A stretch of DNA of 64,000 nt from Lepidonotus clava (taxonomy: Eukaryota; Annelida; Polychaeta; Phyllodocida; Polynoidae). A program made the position numbers and the translations under genes. The notes beneath the pieces are model-generated. The model was not told where the DNA came from. It searched no databases and saw only the letters and a list, made by a program, of their open reading frames with translations. The stretch spans positions 17,075,629-17,139,628 of the forward strand of contig OW387147.1 of assembly GCA_936440205.1 (NCBI GenBank). The letters run 5' to 3'. This document shows positions 12,180-23,664 of this stretch, piece after piece (within the stretch, counting starts at the first letter, position 1; each line of letters begins with the position of its first letter).

Positions 12180-12620
12180 ACTCCGCTCTCACCACCAAAC
12201 GCCGGGCGTTATTTCACCCCCGGCCGGTCCGTCACAATAACCCCAGACACCCCACTCATCACCACACACCACCACCATCCCCACCAGCTTTTTCCCAAGC
12301 TTATTCCTAAGCCAAAAGCTTCTCAACTAGCCCCCTCCCCTCTCCCTACTAGCCTGCCCTCAAAAGCCACTAGCACAGTGACCCCCTCCCCCGGGCCCAA
12401 TCCCCGAGCCACTCCCAACCTCTCCACGCCTCCTCCTCCGCAATCCCACCCTTAGCAATTACCCCCTTGACCCTTTCTCTGTCCAGCCGCCTCCCCCACC
12501 CCCACCTGCCTACCCCCTACCCCCTACCCCCTACCCCCAGCCCAATCCCTCCAGGCCCTCAACCCTTTGCCACCCCGTCCCGCCTCTCTCGGTCCGTCCG
12601 TCCGCGTCCCGCAAATCTAC
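12180..12620. repeat. C-rich low-complexity tract
   Basis: Pyrimidine- and C-rich DNA including taccccc direct repeats near 12510-12540 and long proline-coding runs. The overlapping frames of 138 and 86 residues are compositional artefacts. No gene. Confidence 0.7.
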
Positions 12621-12774
12621 ATCTTGCCCAAGATCGATCCCTGTCTTTTATTCCTGCGTCTATAGATCTGTGCTGCGAGTTACACCCAGAGGGGATCCAA
12701 TGTCCGCTGATCCCTGGGGGATTTTAACAGTAGGCGGAGGAATATAAGGCTATGTCCAACCTCTTAAGGATCTG

Positions 12775-13020
12775 GGGCGTTCTCAATGGCTCAGAGGTAG
12801 AGTGTGGCACCTCATGTAGGGAGGTTAGGGTCTGAAGTCTAGGTTCTTGGTTCTGCCGGGGTGATATAAGAGGTTTCTGCCGATGTGCCATTACTGGGTA
12901 TCAGCAGTTATGGTCGTTGTGACCTGTCTATAGGATCTCGTAAAAAAGACCCTGGCCACTCTCCCAAATGGGTAGGGTAGTGATCAGGTATATATGGGAC
13001 TTTCTTCTAACGTCATAATT
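12775..13020 (+). mobile_element. tRNA-derived SINE
   Basis: From 12787 the sequence TGGCTCAGAGGTAGAGTG matches the tRNA D-arm and Pol III A-box pattern. A degenerate T-arm (ggttcttggttctg) follows at about 12842. After the tRNA-like head, a unique body runs through about 13010. The 3' boundary and target duplication were not found, so the end is approximate. No second copy is evident in this window. A functional tRNA gene is unlikely because the arms do not pair well. Confidence 0.55.
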
Positions 13021-14300
13021 ATATTGTGGGCATGTCAGGATCACTGTAAGATCTGCTTTACACCAGAAACACCATCTGGCTAATCTAAACCCTGAATTAT
13101 TGACTCTAAACCCACCGCCTTTTCAAATCACGGCCATTTTTTATGGCTATTCTTATCTAATGGTTAGGAGAATATTGGAGTAGACTTAAGACAAATTTAC
13201 AAAAGGAAATATATGAACCAAATTGTAAGAAAGCATGTACAGTGTTAGAATTATTGTTTTGTCTGTCCCAAGGCTAAGTTTAAATGGCGGGGCTTAGGTT
13301 CAACATTGTAGGGAGTCTATCATAAACATATTCCGTATGACCGTGTGGACACTCTATAATGTTGTATTCCACATACTGATTATGATGCTGGCGATTTTTA
13401 CTCTTTTTTTTCTGTGAATATGACATGGAACCATACACCCTATAAATCATTTGAGAGAGGAGTTATAGTACAGCAGGTCCAGCTCGGGTCCAGCTCTAGA
13501 TCTTTGGGGATTTGGTTGATGATGACATGTAATAGATATCTTTCTCACAGAAGGCTTTTGACCAATTTGGAGATGGTCACATCTCCAATTTGATGATCAG
13601 AGTAATCTTTCATCCACCAGCACCGTATCAACTACATGTATTTGCTCTTTAATATAATGCAATTGCTGATACTTCTACAATATCTGGAATATAGGGAGTA
13701 CCATTTAGAATAAGTTTATAAAAAAATAGTAACACTAGTTAAAGTGCGTTTTTGTAAAATTTATCAATTTGCATGATCCTTGTTTTAACTCATGTAGCTG
13801 TATATTATTACAAAACTCCAAAACCTTGTTGCTGAAACAAATTCTACACTATGTTGTATTGTCAGCCGTGAAAGAAAGGTTAAGCTCCGCACCTTCTGGC
13901 CTTCAATTTACATCCTTTTGAACACATCTTCTTCCTCTCAGTTACCCTCCTTTTTCATCACGCTTTACTTCAAGCATCTGCATGATTGTACTTCTTCCAG
14001 ACTGGCTCCCTATACACACGATCTTCCTTATACACCGCACTTCGATATTCTACCTTGTACATAAATAGATAATGAAGGATACATAGGAAACACACCTAGA
14101 AGTATACCTAGTGCTAATACACCCCAGGCCTCCTGCGTACTGAGCCACTACAGTACTTGGCGACCGTCAGTTCCGACGACCCCCCACCTCCCGGGCTGCC
14201 TCACGCACTCCTCACATTAACGGATCGAAGCTCCAGTTGCCAGTGTCAATGGGCCCCAGACACAGGACCCGACAAAACGGGACGGGAGCTGGTAAGGGAT
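13021..14300. other. Non-coding interval
   Basis: AT-rich, with no gene recognised. A stretch near 14130-14160 is faintly tRNA-like on the minus strand (tggctcagtacgcagg), but without a B box. Confidence 0.45.
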
Positions 14301-14308
14301 GAGGGTGG

Positions 14309-14870
14309 GAGACGATGAGGAGTGAATGGTAAGGTGGTGAGGAGTGAGTGGCAATGTGATGAGGAGTGAGTGGCAAGGTGATAAGAGGTGAGTGGCAAGG
14401 TGGTGAGGAGTGAGTGGCAAGGTGGTGAGGAGTGAGTGGCAATGTGGTTAGGAGTTAGTGGCAAGTTGGTGAGGAATGAGTGGCAATGTGGTAAGGAATG
14501 AGTGGCAAGGTGGTTAGGAGTGAGGGGTAAAGTGGTGAGGAGTGAGGAGTGAGTGGCAAGGTGATAAGGAGTGAGTGCAAGGTGATAAGGAGTGAGTGCA
14601 ATGTGGTGAGGAGTGAGGGGCAAGGTGGTGAGGAGTGAGTAGTAAGGTGGCGAGGAATGACTGGCAATGTGGTCATAAGTGAGTGGCAAGGTGGTTAGGA
14701 GGTAGAGTTAATGTGTTGAGGAGTGAGTGACAATGTGTTTAGGAGTGAGAGGAAAGGTGGTGAGGAGTGGGAAGTAAGGCAGCTAAGAGTTATAGGAAAG
14801 GCAGTGACGAGTGAGTAGTAAGGCAGGGAGGAGTGAGTAGTTATGCGGTATGGAGTGACTGCCAAGGTGA
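14309..14870. repeat. 22-bp minisatellite
   Basis: About 25 imperfect tandem copies of a 22-bp unit with consensus ggtgaggagtgagtggcaag plus gt. Units at the right-hand end are more diverged (aggcag variants), and one unit carries an extra gaggagt. The minus-strand frames up to 147 residues rich in HHLATHSSP are products of the repeat and not genes. Confidence 0.95.
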
Positions 14871-15243
14871 GGACTCAGTAAAATGAACAGTGACTTGCAG
14901 GGTTGTGAGATGTGAGGAACTTGTCAGTGCTATTGCCTAAGGGCCATGTCTCATATTAGGGTATCAGGGCCTGGAGTTGGGGGACGGGGGCAGACAGACT
15001 GCAAAGCCGAGCAGAACTGAGCAGTTCCAATACACACACGCGAGTTGTTCAGGTGAACCGTACGTACACCTTCGACCCATCGGCTATACAGTTGCAGACG
15101 CAGGACTGGTAAGTGGCAGTTGTAGATTGAGCTATTGAATGAAAATAAAGATGATACGCCAAGTAGTAATGGAGATGGGTAACTAAATCAAGGGCAGCGT
15201 CATTTGGCATCAGCCTAAAGGCTAGTTGTTCAACTCCGACTGT
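14871..15243. other. Spacer between minisatellite and hAT-like element
   Basis: Mixed-composition DNA with GAGCAG-like words near 15011 (gagcagaactgagcag). No gene. Confidence 0.4.
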
Positions 15244-15428
15244 CAGAGGCCGATCCAGAGCCAGTCCTCTAAGGGGGGGAGGGGAGGGGAAACCCTGACC
15301 CCCTTATAAAAATGAAAAATAAACACCAGATTTACACAGATCTGCCAACTTTAAGATGCCAAAATGTGTGTGTCGGGGGGGGGGGGGGGGCAATTGCCCC
15401 ATTTGCCCCCCCCCCGGATCCACCACTG
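15244..15428. mobile_element. hAT-like MITE remnant
   Basis: The left end reads CAGAGGCCGATCCAG and the reverse-complemented right end reads CAGTGGTGGATCCG. Both match the widespread hAT-type terminus CAGNGGCGGATCCA. The interior holds G and C homopolymers. No clear 8-bp target duplication was found, so the copy is old or its ends are slightly misplaced. Related ends occur at 27029-27246 and near 62289. Confidence 0.5.
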
Positions 15429-16340
15429 CTGGCACAACATGATTAGGCATCCAGATGAACGCTGACATCGAGATGGTAATTATCAATTAGGAAAAATGGA
15501 AATGTAGAAGCCCTCACGGTCACACCGACCCTATACCTTTACACAAGTACGGTTTACCTTTTCCTGGCGCCTGATGCATTAATGCTAAACTTTAATAAAT
15601 TCAATTACAATTTTATATAAAAAAAAAATTCAAAACATAAACCGTACATAGAATACAATTGCAGGCTAAGCATACAGGCAATTCATCCTATGTTGGCAAA
15701 AAAACCCCTAAAACAGCCAGAGTCTCATGTTGCGCTTGTGTTCCCAATGTAACCTTGTTCCCCCGTGAGCAGCTCATCCCATCTCAAGGTGTACTCTGTG
15801 AGTCATTGGTTTCCACCCTCATTACCGCAGGCCTTCCCGGTACGCTGCGTGCGTGTGGTACACGGACCCACTCACACCCACACCTTGGAGCAGCTCCGAG
15901 CAGCTCCGACCTGCTCCGAGCTTTAAAGAGGGCATATGTGCCAATTCTGTGAGGGTGTAGGAGGCAAGAAGACAGCGATAGCTCCTATATATCCTGTGTT
16001 TTTTTGTGTTGTGAGGGAGCTGTGACTCACATTATTTGTTTGCATATCTTCACCTTAGATGATGTCAGGTAAAGATGTGTAAGAAAATTGTAATTAAAGT
16101 GTTGTTTAGGGCGAGTAGAAATGAGATTCACGGTCGGATTCCGTACACAAATCATACATTCGAGTTACAAGTATGAGAAGTATTCTGTATCTTTGTGAAG
16201 CAAAATCCGCAATATTGAGTTTAATCAAAACAAAAACTTAACGGGTATGCCAACCAACTTCGTTTGTTCTATAGGAAAACAAAGAATTGGCACGATCACA
16301 CAATTGAAAGCATGCAGAGAAAGTTAGAAGTACGAGTGTA
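15429..16340. other. Non-coding interval with GAGCAGCTC cluster
   Basis: Three GAGCAGCTC sites lie at 15777-15785, 15888-15896 and 15898-15906, the last two nearly abutting. No gene recognised. A 16-base match to the 3' half of miR-8 at 16063-16078 was considered and rejected. Confidence 0.4.
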
Positions 16341-16497
16341 AAGGGGATTATCCACGATGCGGTTTTGGGCCGATTTTGAAAATCGGTTTGTTAAATAATC
16401 TTTTTTCTTATAAAATAAACAATTTTCCAAAACGTTTTGAATAATCCATATAAGAAAAATGGTAATTTCACAGGGACATATCATGGATAATGGCCTC
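16341..16497. mobile_element. MITE family 2 copy (TA target, CCGATTTT type)
   Basis: Left end AAGGGGATTATCCACGATG, with the right end carrying the inverted atcatggataatggcc. It is bordered by TA at 16339-16340 and 16498-16499. The interior has gccgattttgaaaatcggt, an inverted CCGATTTT pair typical of this family. About 157 bp and non-coding. Confidence 0.6.
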
Positions 16498-16499
16498 TA

Positions 16500-16957
16500 G
16501 TAGCCCATTAAAAGTATCAAGAAAATCACATTACATGCAATAAAGCAGTTAGATAGAGAGAGATCAGTGGGAACTAGGTACTACGACATGGCGCTACTAC
16601 TATACTACACAGGGAACCTACAGAGTACACCACACGTACATATAGACGCGGAGAGGGGAGGGGTTAGACTCATATCGCGAAAGTAAATACATATGGACGT
16701 CCCCGCCAATGAAGATAGCACTCAGAAGCACATGCCTGACACTGGATGGTCAACGCTGATACTACAAGCACCACGTGGGGGAGAGACACGTGGAAACAGG
16801 AGGAGAACCTGGAGGCACCTTCTCCCGAACCCCCTCCCCTAGCTCCAACTGGCCAGCGCTCCCCCCAATCCTGCTACTGCTAGCGCCATGTGGCGGCGGC
16901 CGCACGCACCACGGGCACATTGCCAGCTGAGGTAACCCTCACCCCCAGCTCCACCCC
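16500..16957. other. Non-coding interval
   Basis: No gene. CCTGGAGG lies at 16808-16815 and cacgtggg/cacgtgg words at about 16770-16790. The DNA becomes GC-rich towards the right, where the motif-dense block begins. Confidence 0.4.
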
Positions 16958-17038
16958 TACCACCACCACCCACCACCACCACCCACCACCCACCACCACC
17001 CACCACCACCACCCACCACCACCCACCACCACCCACCG
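16958..17038. repeat. CCACCACC microsatellite
   Basis: Tandem CCACCAC(C)A units. The minus-strand GGGWWWVVV frame and the plus-strand TTTHHHHPPP frame are artefacts of it. Confidence 0.9.
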
Positions 17039-18240
17039 CCGCCGTCAACGCCGCCACCGCGGCGTCGGCAGGCAATAATAACACGGACGACGACTCGGAC
17101 CACGTGGAGTCGGCCACTGAGCTACTCGCGAGTAGTTATGCGAGCACACCTGGCTCCTGGCCTTGCCTCCTCCTGCATCTCCGTGTGCGGGCGGGCGCTA
17201 CGACGAGCTCCACGGTACGAGTAGTACTACAACTCACGGCCACTGAGCTGCTCACCTATATCACCGCACACATCACACAGGAGCAGCTCACGGTGCCTCA
17301 GCACAGGGCGAACTGCTCGCCACAGGCAGCCAGCTCCTCCTCCAGGTGAACCCGGCCGTACACGTCCTCCTGCTACCCCTCCGGAGCGACTCAGTCCGGC
17401 CTGGAGGTGGTGAGCTGCTCTCTGCCCCTCGTGTGGGTTGTAGAACAACGTGCACGGACCTTGACAGACAGCATAGCGGCAGGAGGAGGAGGAGGCCATT
17501 GATTTTACACTGGAGATACACTGGAGTAAGGAAGGTAGACAGGCCGGGCTGTCGGTGGCCGTCGCCGGGAGGGTGCAGTGCTAATAACGCGCCGCCTGTA
17601 CAGCCGGCCCTGTACACACACCATTCTGACAGAATCCCCTCCACTCCATAGCGCCAGCGATTGATCGCTCCCCGCCAGGCAATTGCCCCTCTATCTGCCT
17701 CCAGGCGTGGATGAAAAAAAAACTTGCCTGTGTTACAGCTGTACATGTGACCAGGTCCCAGTCTGAGTTACCCACCACCACTACTACAACTAGTACTACT
17801 ACTCCTAGGACCACCACTTCTGACCCTACACGTTCTCCACTGGCAGTGAGGTAGACACTGATAGGGACACCTGTGTACATACACGACTACTCCAGGGACT
17901 GCTACCTCTCTCAGACCCTGGAGGGGAGTAGTCCTCCCGCGGAGACTAGGATCACATCGACCCGTGCTGATGGAGTAATAAGACCCGGGTCCCATCCCAC
18001 ACCCCTCCTCCAGTAGCAGTGAACAGCAAGGGGAGATAATCCAGATAATCCAGGGTCGGCAGCAGCAGGAGCAGCCAGGAGGGGAAGCGCTGGACAGGCC
18101 GCCGCGGTGCACAGGTAGGTGAGAGCCTTTAATCTCCGGCACCTTCACAGGTAGCGCGCGGCTCTCTGTGATGATCCAAGGCCTTGTTTTGGACCATGTC
18201 ACGAGCCCTGCAGGATTCAAAGGTGGCTGACGTCATGGGA
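17039..18240. promoter_or_regulatory. GC-rich, motif-dense candidate regulatory block
   Basis: About 1.2 kb of CpG-containing DNA. It holds GAGCWGCTC sites at 17245-17253, 17281-17289 and 17412-17420, and CCTGGAGG words at 17400-17407, 17698-17705 and 17917-17924. A full CRE, TGACGTCA, is at 18228-18235. Many overlapping frames of 90-152 residues exist on both strands, as expected in GC-rich DNA with few stops, but none has a recognisable domain. It may be a CpG promoter or enhancer cluster, and a hidden exon cannot be excluded. Confidence 0.4.
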
Positions 18241-19398
18241 TGAAAAGAACTAGGACTAAGGCTTAGGGGATATTGGCTGACCCTTAATTGAGTGCTAAGG
18301 CCACGGGGGCGAACTCTTCTCCCCCCATTCATTTCTCCTGACAGACTGACACAAATGATGAGGTATGGTTGTCGGAAGCAGTCAAAGGGTGACTCCCCCA
18401 TGGCACTATCAGACCTGTGATGTATTTTGCTGTAGAAAGCAAGAGTGAGATCTCTTCATGTCGGGTTAGGAATATGGTCATTGATTGCAGATATAATAGA
18501 AGATTGAGTATAGAAGTCTTTTGATAAGTAATCCTTTAGAAAGATGCAGGTGTATGGTTGAAAGATGGCCGTGCAGGCCATATAACTTGGTATAATTGTA
18601 TTTTCGCGACAGACTAGTTACAGGACAAGTTATCGTATCTGAGATAGTACCTTCAGTTAGCCAATCAAACAGTTAGTGTACCGTCGAACGACTTTCCAAT
18701 GTTTGCGCACAACGCATTTCACATAGGATGCGGTACCTTAGTCTTCCTTGGGTCTCCTCCTTTATCAACAGACGAGAGTGAACTAGCCAAAACGATTTAT
18801 CTACGGCTTTAAGAAGTTATTCTTTGTCAAAAATCAGTTCACATTTTGTTATTTCAATTCGTAAACTTCAGGCTTTATAGTTTATACTCATATGCTTCCT
18901 TAACCTGGTAACAAAGATAGATCTGACATCGGCGTGCCACTTCATAAAAGGTGAATAAAATCCCAAGTATTCGAGCATATTCTATACTCACACATCTTGG
19001 AACCTCAAACTGAGAAACAGTTAACGATAGTACCTGCGGAATGACACAAACATGCAAACAAAAACAGTTGAAAGAATCTCCGAACACAGCATCAACACCG
19101 CCTAGTATAGTTCCGAACATTCAATATCAGCCATAGGAATTTCTCAGGAACACCTTGTTGGTAAGACTATACCTGCAGCTCCCCTGCAGCCCCGAGCAGT
19201 TCGTGCTGCTCCGAGCAGTTGCGAGTCGTTGGCTTTATGTATGTGACATAGATGTGCCTTAAGGGTCGTGTTACGGGCCCCAACGGGCAGGGACAAGTCG
19301 CAGTATATAAAGGTCAGAGCGCACGCTGCATGTAAAAGCCTGCTAACACGCGTTTGGGTATGTATGTGCGTGTGCGGGGAGAGGGGGGACGTGCGGGT
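18241..19398. other. Non-coding interval
   Basis: No gene recognised. Near 19170-19225 are clustered variants of the recurrent word (gagcagttcgtgctgctccgag), none of them exact. Confidence 0.4.
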
Positions 19399-19400
19399 TA

Positions 19401-19603
19401 AAGCCCTGTTTCCACCAGCCGATTTTACTACCGATTTGTTGGCAATTTATTATTTTTAACTGGTAATATGGCAAGGGATTATGTATCTTACATACCATTT
19501 TAGAGAGAATTTCTAAAGGTATATAACATGTCAATGATTAAACAATATTCCCACTGCCGATTTCTGAAATCGGTAGTAAAATCGGTTGGTGGAAACAGGG
19601 CTA
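19401..19603. mobile_element. MITE family 2, best-preserved copy
   Basis: About 203 bp. The left arm is AAGCCCTGTTTCCACCAGCC followed by gattttactaccgatt, and the right arm is its near-perfect inverse ending ggtggaaacagggcta. TA borders lie at 19399-19400 and 19604-19605. The long, almost intact inverted arms make this the reference copy in the window. It is non-coding. Related copies are at 16341, 25041, 44763, 49613 and 62179. Confidence 0.8.
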
Positions 19604-19605
19604 TA

Positions 19606-20890
19606 GGGGAGAGTTGGGATGTGGGTGGGGTCGTTAGTAGTACACTGAAACAGGGCTTTGATGCGGGTAGCTGAGTGGGCAGGTGGGGAGATAGACTTAG
19701 GTGAGTTAAATGGATGAGTATGAGGGATTAGTTATCCGCGGAGGAGTGAAAGGTAGATGGGACGGACGGCGAAGTTGTATGGGAACTCGTGAGTGATGTA
19801 GTATAAGAGTACTACACAGAGGGAAGTTGTAGGCGTCAAAAGCAATACACCATAGAGACGTACAATTTGATATATCGGCAATGTATGAGCGGCGTATTCA
19901 GTGAATGTACAACTCTATCAGTAAGGTATTCAACCTATGTCGTCAGACATATTCTAACAACCTCCAGTAGCGAACCTAGTGTTAGGTGTGTAGGCACGCG
20001 ACAGACCTTTCCCCTGGATAATCTTCATTTTTAAACGTTTAATTCTTCTTAAAATCGTGATATCAGAAAACCTGTCCCCTTTATCAAGACTTGCATGCGA
20101 CACTGCTCTCCGTGTATCCGAACCTTAACCACATTAAGACACATGACCGATCTGTGAGTATGTGTGCACGGGTGCGTGCTCCCCACCCATACAAGTGCTG
20201 GCACGCGTGCATCGTAACCATGGAAACTGCCAGGACTTCATTTACCTACTTATGCCCTTTCACAAAGGACACGTGATACTGCCTCCAGTACCTCCCTTTG
20301 TAAAGAACACAATTCTGTTCTATGAAGGCGCAATTTCTTCCTTGAATCCCCGTGAAACAGTCGACTATTTTCCCAGAGATTTAGAGCAATCTGAATCTAA
20401 TTCCTGTGGATAGTAAGATAATATACTCCCTAATTTGGTCAATGTGATATTATGTTTTAACAATAGTTCAACAGCATAATTTATTCTGTCTTTTCTTTGA
20501 TAAATCCTCCCTTTTCATATTTCCTCTTAATAGGTAAACAGTGCAATTGTACACTTTCACCTACACACGATCAGAGCACGCGTCACACACAATTGTACCT
20601 TAGAATTTTGACAATCGTCTGTGCTTGATGCAGAAACCTACATGAACAATCCACATAAATTATAGTGACCTCACATTTGATTATGATGTATCTTTGCAAA
20701 CATCCCATAGCTCCGTCTAACCCAATCCCCCCTCCCTGGAGGCTCGCACGAGGTGGGCAAGACAATAAAATATACAGTGAAGTGCCCAGTGGCCGACATG
20801 GGGAGGAGGGGGTCAGAGGGTGGGCCGGGGGAGCCGTCCGCCATTCATCTGCCTCGTTCTGACCCTGACTGAGGGTCACGTGACCCGGCG
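19606..20890. other. Non-coding interval with RFX-like site
   Basis: No gene recognised. GTAACCATGGAAAC at 20214-20227 resembles the RFX X-box. CCTGGAGG occurs at 20735-20742 near a GC-richer stretch that leads into the G-rich minisatellite. Confidence 0.4.
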
Positions 20891-20901
20891 GTGACCCAGT
20901 G

Positions 20902-20915
20902 GCGCCACCTGGTGG
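20902..20915 (-). promoter_or_regulatory. CTCF-like core
   Basis: On the minus strand the bases read CCACCAGGTGGCGC, which fits the CTCF core CCASYAGRKGGCRS. It sits at the edge of the G-rich minisatellite. Occupancy is not shown by sequence. Confidence 0.35.
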
Positions 20916-20959
20916 TGGGGATCAGATGTTGGTGCCCGTCTTCATTAGGAGTGGTCCGT

Positions 20960-21470
20960 GCTTGGGGGGAGGGGGAGGGAGAGGGAGGGGGCAGGGGGGG
21001 CAGGGGGGGGGGGAGTATGCACAGGGAGTAGGGAGTAGGGATAGGGACAGGGAAGGAGGAGTAAGGGCAGGGACAGGGAGGGGGAGTAGAGACAGGGACA
21101 GGGAAGGGGGAGTAGGGGTAGAAACAGGGAGGGAGGAGTAAGGGCAGGGACAGGGAGGGGGAGTAGAGACAGGGACAGGGAAGGGGGAGTAGGGGTAGAG
21201 ACAGGGAGAGGGAGGAGTAGGGGTAGGGACAGGGGGGGGGGTGCTGGTGTAGGAGCAGCCCGGGAGGAGCAGGGAATAGTTTTATCGGCACGGAGGGACG
21301 GGGAGTAGGGACAGGGAGGGGGGTAGGGGGAGGAAGGGGGGTTTGGACAGGTAAGAAAAAGTAGGGATAGGGACAGGGAGGGGGGTAGTAGGGGCTGGGA
21401 AGGGGTAGTAGGGGCAGGCAGGTGGTAGTACTAGTAGGGGCAGGGAGGGGTGGGGGCAGGGAGGGCTGTT
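20960..21470. repeat. G-rich minisatellite
   Basis: Degenerate tandem units of about 18-24 bp such as gggacagggagggggagtag, with long G runs. The plus strand could form several G-quadruplexes. The 235-residue proline-rich minus-strand frame is an artefact of the repeat. Confidence 0.9.
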
Positions 21471-22248
21471 GTATGGGGCTGGTGCGCACAGAGTGTGTGG
21501 GTGGGGGACGTACGTGTACTGAGAGTAGAAATGAGGAAGACCCTAAGGTCATAGTCAGCTTGATGGCTCACCTGCCCTCCCTGCATTGCGCCCCGCTGCC
21601 CACGCATAGAGCCTCTCAGAATATCATCCAGGCCTATACCTGTATATCCTACCGATGTTGGATAGTCCACTTTACAATTGGATTTGCGTATAATATATAG
21701 ATTTCTAGAAATAGATAGAAATAATGTTTTGACATTCATCAGCGAAATAAGATCATATCTGGACATTGTACCCTAAATGAGAACACTCTTAAAGTCGCTA
21801 GCAAACTTGATAATAGGCGTTAGGAAGGCATCGATATCATTCCTTTATAAGAGATCTCATTCCCAGGGAAGTGCGTGGCAGATCCGACTGAGGATTCAAT
21901 AATCTGACTTGTTTCGACATTTATTTAATAAAAAAAAAGTAAAAGCATTACGTGAAAATACGATTAGAACTTCAATCAAGCTTTTGAAACCTCTTAAGTC
22001 ATTCCCCTAATTGAATTTGGAGAAAAAAAACTATTGATTCAATTGAACATGTCAGGCTGTAACCATACAAACCGTCCTCTTGGAAATTGACCTTAATGTT
22101 CTTGAGACTCACACAAACATGGCCATACGTTATAAAGGCATCGATCCTTGACCCATCGAGCTCATGGAGATTATCACAGACCTTTCTCATCCATCAGCGG
22201 CAGGTAACTCTCAACTCGGATTACCTGAAGGGGTGGTATCCCTGTCTG
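21471..22248. other. Non-coding interval
   Basis: AT-rich after 21,600. No gene recognised. Confidence 0.45.
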
Positions 22249-22781
22249 GTACACTATAATATACAAGCCCCGTGGCCCACACTATAATTTACAAATCCCC
22301 TGGCCCACACTATATAATATAACCCCCCGGCCCACACTATGATATACAAATCCCCTGACTCACACTACAATATACAAACCCCCTGGCCCACACTATAACA
22401 TACAATCCCCCTGGCCCACACTATAATAAAAACTTCCCGGTCCACACTATTATAGAAAAAAAACCTGGCCCACACTATAATGTACAAACCCCCTGGCCCA
22501 CACTAAAATAATATACAAACCCCCTGGTGCACACTATAATATAAAAAAAAACCTGGCACACACTAAAATATCCAAACCCCCTAGCCCACACTATAATAGA
22601 AAACAAACCTGGCCCACACTATAATGTACAAATCCCCTGGCACACACTATAATAGAAAAAAAACCTGGCCCACACTATAATATACAAACCCCCTGGCCCA
22701 TACTATAATATACAAACTCCTGCACCCACACTATAATATACAACCCCCCTGGCCCACATTCTAATATACAAACCCCCTAAC
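22249..22781. repeat. 28-bp minisatellite with alternating unit types
   Basis: About 19 tandem units of roughly 28 bp built on cccacactataatatacaa followed by ccccctgg. In the central part (about 22,440-22,690) units with an A-rich tail (gaaaaaaaacctgg) alternate with units with a C-rich tail (caaaccccctgg). That is a two-unit higher-order repeat produced by later amplification of a dimer. Confidence 0.9.
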
Positions 22782-22899
22782 CACCCAGACGAGGGCTCTC
22801 CATACTCTATACACTAGGTGGATTCCGCAGAGACTACTGCCAATCTATGCCGATCGAAACCCAATTTTCCCTAATCCTTTCCCTGACCATTGTCTTTAT

Positions 22900-23060
22900 T
22901 GGGCCGTCTCACGAAGAGGAGACTCAGGCCTGGGGGTGTGTGGGTCTCGCGCGGCGAGGACGGACTGTAAATAGGCCAATGAATCAATTAACAACGCCCC
23001 TCAACGCGCCACCGCGCCGCACTTAAACCAGCTTTAAGTGGACATTAGAGGCGGGGGGTT
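22900..23060. promoter_or_regulatory. Candidate regulatory island
   Basis: GC-rich DNA with gtaaataggccaatgaatcaattaac (FOX/PBX/homeodomain-like words) at about 22,967-22,992. Between 23020 and 23040 lies an inverted pair CACTTAAA and TTTAAGTG separated by 5 bp. CACTTAA is the NK2-class homeodomain core. No gene. Confidence 0.3.
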
Positions 23061-23660
23061 GCAAGCCGGGGTGGTAATGCAGAGTGGGATGACCAAAAAA
23101 GGTAAGCCGGAAAGACCAAGCTTGTCCTACGAAAATGGATCTCAGTGGTATTTGTATGGAGACATTTTGAGTCTAGGTAGGGTTCTGTAGGATTGTTTTT
23201 ATCCGTTTTTATGCAGTGGTCGACGGGGCTTGTAAGTAGGCATATTTCCCTTTGTTATGTATACAGCTATATGACATCCTTGTGTTTATCTAATTGAAAT
23301 TTGCAATGCAACGATAACCCTATGGTCTAGGAGCAGGTCTATGTACGGGCACAGGCTAAATATCATGTTATATTTGTGAAAATATGAACCCATCCTTCCA
23401 AATATTTGGAGTAACATTAAAGGCAATCATAAAAGATTTTAATATTTGGGTGTATGCACACACAGTAGAAGTACATAGTATAAAAAAACCATTCAGGTAA
23501 GAGTAGCTGAAGTGCATATAGTCATGTTTTTGCCTCCTAGGTTCCTCATAGATGGATTGAGAAGCCTTTTGGTGTAATAGAAGGATACAGGGTCCGGGAG
23601 AAGCCCGGCCTGTCTGTTCCTATGAGGCTACCCATACGGAAGCCGTCAGAACTGATGAGT
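23061..23660. other. Non-coding interval
   Basis: AT-rich with no gene recognised. Confidence 0.45.
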
Positions 23661-23664
23661 CGTG

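Noticed and set aside
14120-14165. A tRNA-like A box on the minus strand
   Set aside because: No B box or cloverleaf pairing was found.
14246-14689. A 147-residue minus-strand frame
   Set aside because: Translation of the 22-bp minisatellite. The unit is not a multiple of three, and the same peptide appears in all three frames.
16063-16078. A 16-base match to the 3' half of miR-8 (tgtcaggtaaagatgt)
   Set aside because: The seed bases at the 5' end do not match and there is no miR-8 star arm upstream at the right distance, so it is probably chance.
20845-21552. A 235-residue minus-strand frame
   Set aside because: Runs through the G-rich minisatellite. The proline/tyrosine repeats come directly from the tandem units.
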